In this document: piece after piece, positions 20,474 to 32,681 of the stretch
Layout: each line of letters starts with the position of its first letter
How positions within the stretch are numbered: position 1 is the stretch's first letter
NCBI RefSeq assembly: GCF_000219625.1
Contig: NC_018206.1
Span: forward strand, 434,001-498,000
DNA length: 64,000 nt
Source: Zymoseptoria tritici IPO323
Taxonomy: Eukaryota; Ascomycota; Dothideomycetes; Mycosphaerellales; Mycosphaerellaceae
Reading direction: 5' to 3'
Program-made: the position numbers and the translations under genes
The notes under the pieces: generated by a model
What the model was told of the DNA's origin: nothing
Seen by the model: only the letters and a program-made list of their open reading frames with translations
Database searches by the model: none

Positions 20474-22188
20474 ACTCCGTGCTGCTTTCGGCCTCGTAGG
20501 ACAAGAAATGACGACGAATTGCATGCAACATCAAGCCACCAACGATACATCTCTGTTGGTATCGGCTATAACGGATCTTCACTTCGATGACTGTGCGTCC
20601 CAGATCAATCAGTCGAACAGGCAACTTGATTCCCCTATGGACGTATCAATCCTCAGCCTCAGACGAGCTCCGGACAGCTGACTGCATGACGACCCCTGTC
20701 AGCACATACCGACCGAACATTCTATGCATGTTCTCTCACCTGTGCATTGCGCTCGCTACTGCATGGAACACGAAGCTTTGGGGCTGTACAACTTCGGAGT
20801 AGCCGACGATTTTGACCGCTTAATGCAGTAAGCCCACTGGCTTCTGGCTCTTCTGACTATACTGTCAGAGCGGTGTGTGGGCTCAACTAACTGACGCACT
20901 TGAATATACTCCTGCTCGGATCTTGGCTCGAGCCACTTGTTTTGTGTGGATGGTGGTCTACCCACCGGAGGACTTCATCCAATACAGCACCTCGAATTTA
21001 TATAGGGCTGACACTGGTTCACCTTTGCCAACATGCAGTCTGATCGAATGCATGAGAGACTGCCGTCTCTTTGCCCGTTCAGGGAGTGACAGCATTCGTC
21101 ACCTTCATCACAGCCAATCGTATCTACGTCTTGTCGCAGAACGCTACAGACTGAAGCCACTGGTCGCTGACTGTCGTCGAGGCATTTTCGAACGGGCCGG
21201 GACACCGAGCGCTTTGCTCGTGTCTTTCCATGGTACAGAGATGGGTTGATCGACTGTTCCCCCGATGCAATACGTTGCTCTCACGTGGCTGAGATCTATT
21301 CTCGAAGTATACTGGTCGTTCTACGATCAATCCGAAATCATCGACACTGCCTGTCATCGTCTGATGATTCGGTCCACAAAACATCTCGCTCATCGGGTAC
21401 TTCTTGCGGAAGCTCGCTCATGCGTCGGACCCGAAAGATGGTGGATTCGATCCTGCCGCTGGGATCTGGTGGCTTGGCTGCAGCATGATCAGAGGTGTCA
21501 CCTCCAAGGACACTGCCAATACAGAACAATGACTGCGATGGTAGGAACCGCATGCACATGGCACTGGGAAAGTTTCGCACCTTCGATTGGCTCCCAAAGG
21601 ATGCTGGCCTACAAGCCAGAGTCCCTCCTCTCCCATGTGTCAATTCCTTCGTGCCGGGCGATATTCAAGGCCGTTATTCTATTCGACCTTCGCAATCGTT
21701 TCGCTACATGTGTGAATCACAGTTCCCCCGCAGGGCCCGGTCTCATGTCGACGAGATGCACAATTCCAAGATACAAGCCTACAACACCCTATTGGCGCAT
21801 CTTTCGAGCGGCTGAGAATACTTCAAAGTCCGGATTCGACGGTCTTGTCTGACGGCCGTCACCGCACCGATCACGCAGCTACATGCATCTTCTACTTCGG
21901 CTACTCGAAGCATTTGGAGCGATCTTCTTTATCTCCACGTCCCGTTGCACCCGCATGCACATTACAGGCGTCGGTCCCGGCAGACAAGAGATCGTTGTCG
22001 GTCTGACATTGCGCCCTTGAATGTATACATGTATATCCGGTGGGGTCCATGACCTCAGCCATTGGTTTGGATGCCTGGCAATATATACCCTTTGATGCCA
22101 CGCCTTACGGGAGCTTCTTATTTTTGATTCCAACAGCAAGACTCGTACTTCACTTCACAAGCACAACAGTTCAACCAGTCTCAATCTG
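20474..22188. other. Long intergenic region upstream of the bZIP gene, 1.7 kb
   Basis: Open frames here lack motifs. The length suggests an extended regulatory region or long leader for the bZIP gene, as seen for stress regulators. Confidence 0.45.
22061..22087 (+). promoter_or_regulatory. Inverted CCAAT and TATA box of the bZIP gene
   Basis: ATTGG at 22061-22065 (inverted CCAAT) and TATATA at 22082-22087 lie about 100-130 bp before the ATG, a good core promoter arrangement. Confidence 0.5.
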
Positions 22189-23202
22189 ATGGAGGCTTTC
22201 AACAGATATAACGACTTCAATTGCAGCGCTCAATACGAAGACCAGTACTTCAGCTATACACACATTAATCTCCTGGACCAACAGCCAGGGCATGAGAACG
22301 CCATCCAAGTACGAAATGATCAGCATCGCGTCAACAATCCAAAGCTGACCCTTCCCCTCTTAGAGCATGGAGTACAGCCTTGACGACTTCAGCTTTCTGC
22401 CTGGTCAATTCGACTACATCTATGATGGCACCCCGAATTCCAGCCTCCCGTCGACAGGAGCCCACTCAACGGCATCCCCACCTAGCCAGCAGCAGAGCCG
22501 TACATCGAATGGATCCCACGATCGAATGCACACCACAAACCTCATGCGAAACGACAGTGGCAGTAGAAACAGCGACAGCGAAGAGCGAGACCATCTCACA
22601 CCAGCTCAAGCCCGACGAAAAGCCCAGAATCGAGCCGCGTAAGCCCTCTCTCCCTCATCTCTCTCCTCTCGCTCCGCCCACGACTGACATTCCCCCACAG
22701 CCAACGTGCCTTCCGCGACCGCAAAGAACGCCACGTCCGCGACCTAGAAGCCAAAGTCGAGCACCTCTCCACCACAGCCGCAACCCTGCAATCCGACAAC
22801 GAGCGCCTCAAACTCGTCCTGCAAAACACTCAAACCGAGAACCGCGTCCTTCGAGCCACATCGGGTATGCCATCTCTCCCGAGCAATCTTCACAACGAAC
22901 ATGTCGATCGCACGAGAATACATCGTTCGACGAGCGATCTGCCTTTTCATCCACATCGTGCCCCAGGGCCGACTTCGGCTGCACGGGGGGAACAGATGAG
23001 TCAGGGTTATTTTATGACTGCTGGCGAGGCGTGGGAGTTACTGCAGTCTCATCCGATGTATTTGAGTGGTGGGTTGGATGTTAAGGAGGTTTCGAAGAGG
23101 TTGAAGAGGAAGGCGAGGTTGCAGGGAGGCGAGCCGGTGTTTCTCGAGGAGGATGTGGTGGGGTTGATTGAGGAGGTGGGGATGGGAAGCGGGTTGGCGT
23201 GA
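22189..23202 (+). CDS. AP-1-like bZIP transcription factor (3 exons)
   Basis: Model: 22189-22308, 22364-22638, 22701-23202, giving 298 residues. Intron 2 splits the DNA-binding basic region and, when removed, restores RRKAQNRAAQRAFRDRKERH. This carries the fungal AP-1 (Yap/Pap) signature NxxAQxxFR in place of the usual bZIP NxxAAxxCR. A leucine zipper follows (LEAKVEHLSTTAATLQSDNE). The C-terminal domain (about 230-298) contains AWELLQSHPMYLSG and PVFLEEDVVGLIEE, conserved in a Yap4/Fcr3-like subgroup. The Cys-rich redox domains of Yap1/Pap1 are absent, so regulation by oxidant-sensitive export is unlikely. Probably a nuclear stress or nutrient regulator. The ATG at 22367 could start a shorter form. 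Confidence 0.88.
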
Positions 23203-24144
23203 GGTGGTTGAGGGTTGTGCTGGGCGAAGTGTTGGTTTCTAGCTTTAGCGAGCGAGGTGTCTGGGCCAGGCCTTTTGTTTCAGGGATAGATGGCGGCGAT
23301 GTCATGGCTGGCTTTCAAGACTTCAATAGACAGACACGAAATATAGTAGTCCTAATCGTCATGCGGATGAAAAGTTGTACTCCCTCACGCTCCAATTTCC
23401 TCCTCCAATCTCGACTGAGTTGCCCACTTCTCCAACGCACTACCTGTTTCCTTGCTCCTCTGCGAGCTCTGCTCCGAGCACTCAGGACAAGCACCCAACA
23501 CCAAGCCCAAACGACTGCTTCTTTCCCTTTTCACAGAAGATGGGAGTCCGGCGATCGCCTAATCCGGCCCTGAGCCACGTCCAAGTCCACGGAGTCGCCG
23601 CCTGCTCAGCCCCGCGACGTAGTCAGTCTTCAGCTCGCGTAGGGAGGGCTACAAAAATGTCTCTCCCCGGGAGAATACTCACCGCTCCACTGGGTGACCG
23701 AGTCCACATCCCGATCCGATGTGCCTGAATTATTGTCGTGTTGGCTTTGTCAGTCAGCCCTACGAAACATGTTCGATCCTCCTCGTGCTGGGACTTCCGC
23801 GATATCCGCCGTTTGCGCCGGGAGATGAGAAATTGGATGCATCTCAAAGCAGCAGGGAGGTCATGGAGATGTGATCGGTCGGTATGATTGGATGTGCCGG
23901 AAGAAATTGTGCTGACGGGATGTGGAAGTGGATTTGAGTCTTACATGTAGGGCTGGTAGGGCTGAGGTGTGTTGTGGACGTCGTGGTCGAATCATTGGGC
24001 GATTTGTACGAGGCTGAAAGGCTGGATGGGGGAGGTAGTACGCTTGGTGTTTGGAAGTGTTCGTATTAGGTGTGGTACCAATAATGATGTGATGTGCCCC
24101 TCATGCGCGCTCGAACCAACAGCCTGCCCTCCACGGCTAGTCCG
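23203..24144. other. Intergenic, 0.9 kb
   Basis: CT-rich around 23380-23530; otherwise no supported feature between the bZIP gene and the 3' end of the hydrolase gene. Confidence 0.45.
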
Positions 24145-25212
24145 CTAACAAACGTCCTCGACCTCCTCATCGCCGCCCTCCCTCGGACCAAGATCACTCG
24201 ACAGGGTACGTCCGAACAACTCCAACAACATCTGGAAGCAGATCCCTGAGATGGCTGGGTCGTAGCGTCCTTTACTCAGCTCGTCTCGGATGAAAGCATG
24301 TTGCGCCCAGGCCACTTCGTAAAAGCTGAAGACCGTGCCGGCTTCGTGGAGGGTTTTGCGGATGAGATTGCGGCCTTCGGGTGGGACGTGGTTGTCGCGT
24401 TTGCCGAAGATCTGGTGGTGTGATTTTAGCGGCCCGCGAGGAGAGTTACACGGTGGATGAGGACATACCATGATCGTCTCGCCTTTGATATCGCCTTTGC
24501 TTGCTCTCTGCAGCGAGTCGTCGTTCTTGCCCTCACCGAGAGATTTCGAGTGAATGTCCGTGGCGAAGTAGCACACGCTGGCTCGAACTCTCTTGTCGAA
24601 AGCTGCGCGGAAGGCCAGGTGTCCACCCAGACACATTCCAGTGGCGCCAATGCGGCCATTGCAGGTTGGCAAGTTCACGAGAAGGTCGATGGACAGAGTG
24701 GCGTCTTCGTCGTAGGCGGAGACTTTCTTCTCGATCTTCCATTTGTTGCCGTCGTCGGTTCCGGGACCATCGTATGCCAATGGTTCCGGACCAGTGAATT
24801 CGTGGTAGCTACTGGGCGCTGCTACGATGTAGCCGTGCGAGGCAATTTGGCGGGCGAAGCGGGCGACTGGGCCGGTGACTGAGGGCGGAGGATCAGTCTC
24901 GTTCCTTTGTTCGACTCCGCCAATCGCATGGGCTGGATGAGGCTGCGCGAATATGTCCTACCTTGATAGATCTCGCTGAAAAGAACAACGCCAGGGAATC
25001 TGGTATGTGAGTCTACTGCCGATGTTGGGAGCCGCAGAGGTATGCTCACTTTGCCTTGGGATAATTCGGAATGGTGGGATGAAAGATGAAGATTCCTACC
25101 TCGAATGATCAGCCTCTACTGCAGAAGGCTGACGGTATAATCAGGAGCCATTCGTACTCATATCACCGCCATGTTCGGTCGGGACGTCTTTGTGCGACTC
25201 TTGGATCAGCAT
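24145..25212 (-). CDS. Dienelactone hydrolase family protein (5 exons)
   Basis: Model: 25212-25158, 25095-25050, 24999-24962, 24878-24469, 24411-24145, giving 271 residues. Three very short 5' exons are joined by phase and rebuild MRIFIFHPTIPNYPKAK, FPGVVLFSEIYQ and VTGPVARFARQIA. The alpha/beta-hydrolase catalytic triad is visible: Cys in GMCLGG, Asp in GKRDNHVP and His in AQHAF. The family hydrolyses dienelactones in chlorocatechol breakdown, but fungal members are often of unknown substrate. The C-terminus carries an acidic tail (EGGDEEVEDVC). The last intron (57 nt) is in frame without a stop, so its removal rests on its splice sites and on the clean motif either side. Confidence 0.88.
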
Positions 25213-25700
25213 CGTGATGTGAAAGGAGCCAGGTCGGCTTTGGCAGCTGCTTCCTGACTTGGCTAGGTGACAGTGGATGAGAGCTTCGAGATCATCAAGG
25301 TGTCGATGTCGAGGTCAAAGGTTGAAAGAACCTTAACTCAATAGCTGAAGGTGTAATTTGACCTCATCGTCGTGATCCCTTCACGTGACTGCCCCGCCAT
25401 CATAGTTCTAGTCTCTCTCGACTCATCTCCATCCGACCCGCTCGCTCCTCGTTCCGTACCAGACCAGACATTCCCCCTCGGGTTGTCTCTGGGAATCCCA
25501 TTCGATTGTATACACGCCACCGCACCTCTACGCGTTCGTCAACAAAATCACCTCCCTCTCGTTACTCCACCGATACCCTCACCTCTCTCCGATACGGGTC
25601 GACTCGCCGCCACCGTCATCACCACCACCGAGACAACACCCCCATCAGCAGCGTTCGCCCTGCCCGACGCCTTCACTGGCTCTCGGTCTTTGGCCTCGCC
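25213..25700. other. Intergenic between divergent hydrolase and RING genes
   Basis: 488 bp with CT-rich tracts at 25400-25600 that could be promoter pyrimidine stretches for the downstream gene. No other feature. Confidence 0.4.
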
Positions 25701-27987
25701 ATGTCTCAGCCGCCTCCAGCAGTCGCCAGCAAACTCAGCGCGCAGTCCAACAAATCCTCGCAGCTCGCGGCTTCGAGCCAAGTCAGCCCGGCTCTCTCCC
25801 AGACCCAGCAGTTCTTCTCCTACGATTCCTCCTCCGCCTCCGCTCGTCGATCCGGCCCGAACAGCAACGCCAGTGCACGAAACAATCAGACAGCCAAGCC
25901 GAAGCATAAGAACGGGAAGAAGTTTCGGTCCTTGGATGAGGATGCCGAGGCGGAGACTTTCAGCATGCAGAATCCACATGGTCGTCGTGGTCAGCAGAGC
26001 ATCACTCATTTGATGCAATTCGCGCTCCCGCCGAGACCCAATGCACAGCAACAGTATCACAGGCATAGCTATAATGGTCCGCGGAGAGGAGGCGGAAGAG
26101 GCAATACTTGGGGCTTGGGGAGCGGCTATCATGCCATGGATAAAGCTAGGTGGGAATTCTCGATGTGCGGATGATGATGCTCGGTCTAACATACGCAGAT
26201 ATATACACGCCAACTACCGCTTCGTAGTCGATCCTCGAGGAGACTACCACGCACAAGCTAAAGATGCGGATGTCCATCTTGACTGGAACAATGTCTTGCA
26301 GGTCATCGCTTCATCACAAACACAATCCGCATCATGTCCGATATGTCTCGGCGAGCCGACAGCACCGAGAATGGCGAAATGCGGTCACATTTTTTGCCTA
26401 CCATGCCTGATCCGGTACATGCATTCCGACGATGGCCATGGACACAGCCATACACAGGAGAAGAAAGCAAAAAGCAAGAAATGTCCAATCTGCTTTGACA
26501 GCGTATACGTCTCCGAAACGAGACCAGTCCGATGGTATACTGGCCAGGAGAGCGAGCCGCCTCGCGAGGGTGGAGATATCGTTCTACGATTGGTCAAACG
26601 GAGACCGAACAGCACACTGGCCATGCCACGGGAGAGTGCAGAGACAGTCGCGAAGGGCGAGGACATTCCGTGGTACTTTGCGGCGGAGGTGATGGACTAT
26701 GCTCGGGTCATGAAGGGGAGTGAGGAGTACATGCTGCAACAATATGACGAGGCCATGGAGGCAATACGGTACCTCGAAAAGGAGGATGAGCTAATGTTTG
26801 GTGAGGACGCCGAATGGACTGGCCGAGCCATACGTACGCTTCGAGAAGCAAAGGAGAAGGTCAAGGGTATCGGACAGCCACCAGCACAGCCCAGGAAACC
26901 GGATCCCGTTGTTGTGGAGGAGATCGAACCCGCACGACCGCCCATCGAGTTCAACGAGAACGAAGACGGCGTGCCTGAGATGTACTTGCAGAGGCAGGCC
27001 GTTGCAGTTCCAACGCCCGCAAGACCAGCTGAATACATGACCTCGAACGACGACAAGTCACAGCCTTCTCCATCAAACTACGTTCCGCGCACTCTGGCCG
27101 ACATGCGCCAACGACATACCGAAAAGCCTCAACCCTCGGAGTATCTGTTCTACCACGGCCTCCTTCATTACTACCTCTCACCCCTCGACATTCGCATCCT
27201 CAAATCCGCTTTTGGATCCTACTCCTCTTTCCCATCCAGCCTCCTCCCTCGCGTCGAGCGCGTATCCTCAGGACACATTGTTGACGATGACCTCCGTCGA
27301 AAGACAAAATATCTATCTCATCTCCCATACGGCTGCGAAGTCGGCTTCCTCGAATGCGATTGGCGTGATGTCGTCAGTCCAGCCGTCCTCAAAGAATTCC
27401 AAACCATGCTCGACCGCCGCCGCAAACGCAACACGGAAAAAGACACCCGCGAAGAAAAAGAACGCGTCCGCATCGAAAAAGACCAAGAACGCGAACTGGC
27501 CAACATCCGTTCCGGACATCGCCGACGACCCAGTAACGGCGACGGCTTCTTCTCTACCTCCCCAGGCGGCGTGCCCGTCATCACCGTCCCAGACGTCGAC
27601 GTCCCGCCCCCCACGACCTCCACCTCTCCACCTTGGCCATCGAATGCTGATCGCCCGGGCTTCACATCCCTCGCCAGTCCCGGCACATCTCCCAATTTCT
27701 CCCGCACAGTGTGGGGCACGCAGGTCGTGGCGCCGGCGAGTCCGGATCTGCATGGTACGCTGCCTACGGATGGGGAGTTGAGTCAGAGAGATGATGGGTG
27801 GTTGCAGGATTGGGAGAGGGATTTGTTGGATGGGATGAAGATGGTGGAGGTGGAGAGGAAGGGGGAGGAGAGTCATGGTACGGGTGGAAATGGAAATGGT
27901 GGTACTGGTGGAGGAGGTGGGAAGAAGGGCAAGAAGGGAAAGAAGATTACGTTGATGAGTACGGCTACTGCGAGGAGAGGGGCGTGA
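25701..27987 (+). CDS. RING-finger protein of the RNF10/Mag2 family (2 exons)
   Basis: Model: 25701-26149, 26199-27987, giving 745 residues. A disordered N-terminus with an RGG-like RRGGGRG patch leads to the family motif RYIHANYRFVVDP, split by the 49-nt intron. Next comes a RING domain near residues 195-245 (CPICLGEP, KCGHIFC, CPICF) and a conserved middle with FYHGLLHYYLSPLDIRILK. A charged coiled coil (TEKDTREEKERVRIEKDQER) follows, then a Gly/Lys-rich tail ending KKGKKGKKI. The family acts as ubiquitin ligases on 40S ribosomal proteins in ribosome quality control (RNF10 in humans, Mag2 in yeast). The start at 25701 is the first ATG of the frame that has coding character. Confidence 0.88.
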
Positions 27988-28559
27988 TGACGGTGGGTGG
28001 GTGGGCGTAGTGCCTCTATCGCTAGCTCGGAATGGACATAGGACACGATCGTACATGAGAATATCGAAGAACGGAACGAAATATTCGGAATCAAGACGAT
28101 GCACAGTCAAGTTTGGCAAAAATCCCTTCACAGCATATGCCACTGCGCAACGTGATTCAAGGTATTGGAAAATGTGTCAAAATTACAAGAGAAGAACATT
28201 ACATACATACACGAAAGAACCATGAACAAGAATTTTCGGTCGTACACATCCCATCTCATCCCCTCGTCCCACATCCCTCGTTCAATGACCTTCCTTCTTT
28301 TCCTCTTTGCACTGCCGTCAAGTAATATCGACAATCCATGTCCCGTCTTCCCTCGCGTTCAAACATTTGCTTGCCCGGTACCGCAGCGCAACATTCGCGC
28401 CTGGGCCCAAACCGCTCCAAGCGAGGAAAATGCCGCCGCGAAGAAAAGGAGCAAGCACCGCTTCTCCCCAACACAGCTCGGCCAAGAGCTGGCTGCCGGC
28501 GCTCTCATTAGGGAAGTCCAGCAGCGAAAGGCCGAACAGCGACTCTTTCAAGAACGAGT
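27988..28559. other. Intergenic between convergent genes
   Basis: Shared 3' flanks. No motif-bearing frame; AT-rich stretch at 28140-28260. Confidence 0.5.
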
Positions 28560-30342
28560 TTAGAACAGATACTGCAGAATCATTAGCCACGTGCTCTGCC
28601 CACGGCAAAGGACAGCATTCCAAACTCACCGGGAAAAACATATACGGCACCCGCCTCTCATACTCGACCCACGCATCACCATACTTCCTCCGACACCGCT
28701 GCACATCCCTGATGGCACGATGACAAATCATACCAATAAAGAATGCGGGATAGAACCACGGGAACGGAGACTCGAAACCCGTGATCAAACCCCAGCAAAA
28801 CGCAAACCATACATCGGCTGTGTAATGCGGTTTGCGGACATATTGGAACCAGCCGTCGACCAGAATCGAGTCGCCGGTATCCGTCTCAATGTGTTTGGCG
28901 TTCGGGACGAATTTCCAGGGAAGTTGAGGGAACGTGCGACGATCTTGCGCTTGGCCTTTTTCTTGCGCGCGGAAGAAGTTCTTTTGCGAGTTACCCGTGT
29001 CCCAGACCCAGTAGGCGAAAAGGTAGGAGATGTACATGAATGCGAGGAAGGGCTTGTTCCAGGCGTAAGTGGATGGGTCGCGGTTGGCGAGGTAGATTGT
29101 GCAGTGGCAGTACGACAGGGGGACGCCCGCGAGGTTCCAGAAGATGAGCATGAAGCCCCACTTCTCGTAGTAGATGTCCCAAGTGGTGACGATCATTTCC
29201 TCGCCCTTGGAGCAGGCGTTGGCGTAGAGCCAGTGCGCCATGAGGAGGAAGCCGACTTCGCCGGAGACGTAGCCGTAGAGTTCGTATTGGCGGGCGCAGG
29301 CGGAGAGGGTGGTGAAGAAGAGGATGTACCAGGGGAGGCGGACTTCGAAGAACATTTTGAAGTCGAGCCAGCCGAACATGCGTGGGTTGAGCTCGGCGCC
29401 CATGAAGAAGTCGTAGATGGGGTAGCCGGTCATGCGGTGTTGGGCGCCGCGGAGGATGGCCGAGATGTAGGCTACGATGGCGACGAGGAAGCCGGAGATG
29501 ATGGCTACGGACATGATGGGACCGAATTCGTCGATGAGGGTGTAGAGTGGGAAGAGGCCGGTGAAGTGGAGGATGCCGGCCACGAAGATGGAGAAGTAGA
29601 AGGAGGCCACGCCGGAGCAGTAGTAGCGGAGTTGCTTGCCGCCTTCGTGGTGGAGGGGTTTGCCGGTGGAGTACACGCCTGGCATGACGAGGTAGAGGAT
29701 GCCCTCGAAGATGAAGAAGGTCCAGTAAATGGTCCAGGCTTTGGCGTGAGGGAATGCTCCCGTGTAGGCCAGGTGGACGAGATGTTTCCCGAATTGTGTC
29801 CATGTCATGCTGGGTTCCGAGGGAAACTTGCCATCGTAGTAGGTCGCGCCCACCCACATGTACCACATCAAGGTCGGAAACCCGATCATCATGGCCGATA
29901 CGCCCAATGTGCCGCCAAAGTCAAAGTGTGGATCCGCATCGATCTTGGGGTCGGAGCCCACGCGCCAGCCATCGATGATCTTGCCTTCCTTCAACTTCTG
30001 GTTCGCTTTCTCATTGTCGCGGGTGAGGGTGAGGGTCGAGGGACCTTTGCCGTTGGCGAGCGAGAGGGCGGGAGGAGGGACATTGTCGGATGGAGAGGGA
30101 CTGCGCTCGTCGCTGGAGGCGGCTTGGCTGGAGGCGGCTTGGGATTTGCGCGAGCGACGCTTGACGCCGGGAGTCTCGACGAAGCCGTCGGGAACGGTGG
30201 ATTTGCTGGGAGGAGGAGGATTCATGTCAGCTGTTGGACTTGAGTGGTTGTCATGCGCGCGTCGTCTTCCTTGCATGAGCGAGTGGACATTGGCATACCG
30301 CGGCGTCTTGCCCGTCTGCGAACGCGTTACACGTTCCGACAT
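28560..30342 (-). CDS. ERG4: Delta(24(24(1)))-sterol reductase (ergosterol biosynthesis, 2 exons)
   Basis: Model: exon 1 30342-28630, exon 2 28571-28560, giving 574 residues. It catalyses the last step of ergosterol synthesis in the ER membrane, reducing the C24(28) double bond with NADPH. Conserved ERG4/ERG24 blocks include [50 protein letters not shown] and a C-terminal [15 protein letters not shown]. About eight membrane helices follow a disordered 110-residue N-terminus. The last exon encodes only YLF and the stop. Splicing at CCG|GTGAGT restores the family ending FFPYLF; reading through would add a non-family tail. A long antisense frame here is an artefact. Confidence 0.93.
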
Positions 30343-31025
30343 TGCTGTGTGCACAATGTCCTCCTTGATTGTGTCAACGGTCGTGCGTTTGGCAGGGGAG
30401 GCGATGGATATATCCTTGCTGCGGGAAGAGGGAAAAACACGCGAATGGGAAGTCGAGTATTGGACTGTCTAGCGGGCGTTGTTGTGATTATAATTTCCGT
30501 GGGCTTAGGTTGTTGATCGTCACCCTCCTCCGTCATCCTCCTATTCGTCCAGCTGCAGGAAGCGGGCGCCCACTCATCACACGTGGGACAACGCTTTCAG
30601 GTCTGGAGAGGAAAAAGTCTTTCCTCGAGGACACAATCTGTATGCAACACAACATGTACGGTGGACCTCCCAGCCGAGCATGCCACACTTCTAGTCCTGA
30701 TCAGACAGTCTCAGTTGTTGATGGATCTCGCTCTGACGCATCACGGAACGAAACAAGATCGCAAGGATTCAAGACGAGGACGTTTTGACGATTTTCATTT
30801 TTGGGAAACTCGTTTGCTGCCATGATAGCCACCAGCACCAGACGCCGTGGGCTGGAAGAGTGCTTTTATGCCCTCCTCTCCCAGTTCCATATCATGCAAC
30901 ATGCGGCAGCCGTCAAAGCCACCTCAACAGCGGTCTCTTGCAACCCTTCATCATCCTCCTCACTCCTCTCCTCTCCTCATGACAACCCTTCACTTCATGC
31001 TCAAGTCCTCCTCATCATTTCTGAT
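30343..31025. other. Intergenic, upstream of ERG4 and downstream of RPS4
   Basis: 683 bp with no supported gene. It holds the ERG4 promoter on its left side. Confidence 0.45.
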
Positions 31026-32055
31026 TTAGTGACCGGCAAGAGCCTGAGCGCGTCTGCGATCCCTCTCCTCGGCAATGGTGAGCTTCACACCCTTGCCCTT
31101 GGGCAGAGAGATCCACGGCTTCTCGCGACCAATGACGAACACGTTCGACTCACGAGTGGCAAACTCGTTGTCAATGGCGTCCTTGATGTGCACAATGTTG
31201 AAGCCTCCGTCGTGGCGCTCGCGGTGGGTGATGACACCGACACGACCCATGTTGCGACCACCAGTAGCCATGGCGATCACACCAGTATCGAAGTGGATGA
31301 AGTCTTCAATCTTGCCTGGATTGCGTGTTAGTATGCCCTTACCTTCGTCCGCAGAATTTTCCTGTACTCACCAGTGGCGATGTTGATCTTGACGGTGTCG
31401 TTGACCTTGATCGCAGGGTCGGGGTATCGGATACTGTATATGTCCATTGTCTCAGCAAACTTTTGTTCCAACCAAACATTGGTCCAACGGCTGATAGACA
31501 GTGCAGTCACTTACGTGCGCGCGTCATGCGTAACCAAGAATGGGATGCCACCCTTGCCCAATTGTACACGGTTGACCTTTCCAAGCTTGTACTCGGCCTC
31601 CTCGCCGGTGATGCGGTGGACGGTGAAGCGGCCCTTGGTGTCGTAGACGAGGCGGAAGTTCTCGCCCGTCTTCTCGATGCCGATGACGTCCATGAAGCCG
31701 GCTGGGTAGGTTGGGTCGGTGCGGACCTTGCCATCGACCTTGATCAGGCGCTGCATGACAATGGCCTTGGTCTCGCGGGAGTTGAGGGCGTACTTCAGAC
31801 TGTGGGGAGAGCAGTTTATGTCAGTGAATCGTTCTTCTCCATGCAGGCGCACTGCTGTCCCATCTCCCTTGCCGCCTTCTTCCTCCGGAAGTCTCTGCCA
31901 TACCGGTTGCGAATGAAGACGATGAGAGGCATGCAGTCGCGCAGCTTGTGCGGACCGGGGGATGCCTTGGGCGCATATGAACCGGAGAGCTTGTCAAGCA
32001 GCCAGTGGGATGGCGCTGACAGACGCTTTTGGTGCTTCTTTGGTCCTCTTCCCAT
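31026..32055 (-). CDS. RPS4: 40S ribosomal protein S4 (4 exons)
   Basis: Model: 32055-31904, 31799-31515, 31433-31372, 31315-31026, giving 262 residues, the usual eS4 length. It starts [12 protein letters not shown] and contains [44 protein letters not shown] and ARTIRYPDP. The C-terminal [20 protein letters not shown] block is complete. The three introns include a perfect TACTAAC branch site near 31325-31333. eS4 sits on the 40S body near the mRNA entry side, with S4-like and KOW domains. Divergent from the alcohol dehydrogenase gene. Confidence 0.97.
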
Positions 32056-32681
32056 GTTGGCGGTGTTGTGTGGTGGATGGTCGACGAGACTTGCAGAACG
32101 GGAACTTCACGTGCGAGGGTTCTGAAGTTCGCAAGATTTCGTTGTGGGCGGGTTTTAGTGCGTGAGTAAGTAAGCAAGGAAGGTGCGGGACGGAAAAGTC
32201 TTGGCTGTCCTGGACTGAACTTCGAGCGAGCGAAAGACCAAAGGACCACAGTTCATCTGCCACACCCACGCCATTACGTCGGTATGGACCGATACTCTCA
32301 TACCAATAGCTTGTCGCTGTTGGCGATATGCTCTCGCGACTTTCGCATTCGGCACTGATACAGCGCTGATCATACGCGACATGCCCAGCACCGCAACACG
32401 GCAGGCTTGGTCATTGTCATACGATCGAGAGGACATCCTGCATGTGCGCGACGCCGTCAGCCTGTTCGATGCGACGATGAAGATGTTGGGTAGGTATAGT
32501 AGACGACGTCTTCCTTATGCGTCTTTTGCTTCCGCCGAGATGCTCAACGTCATTTCAAGGGTAAACTTTGTTGTTAAGGTACCCAAGGTATCTTATGCAT
32601 TCGATGGCTCTCTCTTTTTATCTCTTATTCATCTCTGTCAATACTTTTGGAACCATTCAACAGCAGAAGACGTCTTTCACT
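32056..32681. promoter_or_regulatory. Divergent promoter region RPS4/alcohol dehydrogenase
   Basis: 626 bp between divergent starts. An AAGGTACCCAAGG-like stretch and CT-rich leader at 32600-32650 precede the dehydrogenase ATG. No further element is supported. Confidence 0.35.

Noticed and set aside
28591..30243. 550-codon plus-strand frame opposite ERG4
   Set aside because: Exact antisense shadow of a clear Erg4 protein; its Val/Glu/Gly-rich translation reflects codon bias only.
28630..30354. Start of Erg4 at 30354 instead of 30342
   Set aside because: The earlier codon is GTG; the ATG at 30342 is the first proper start.
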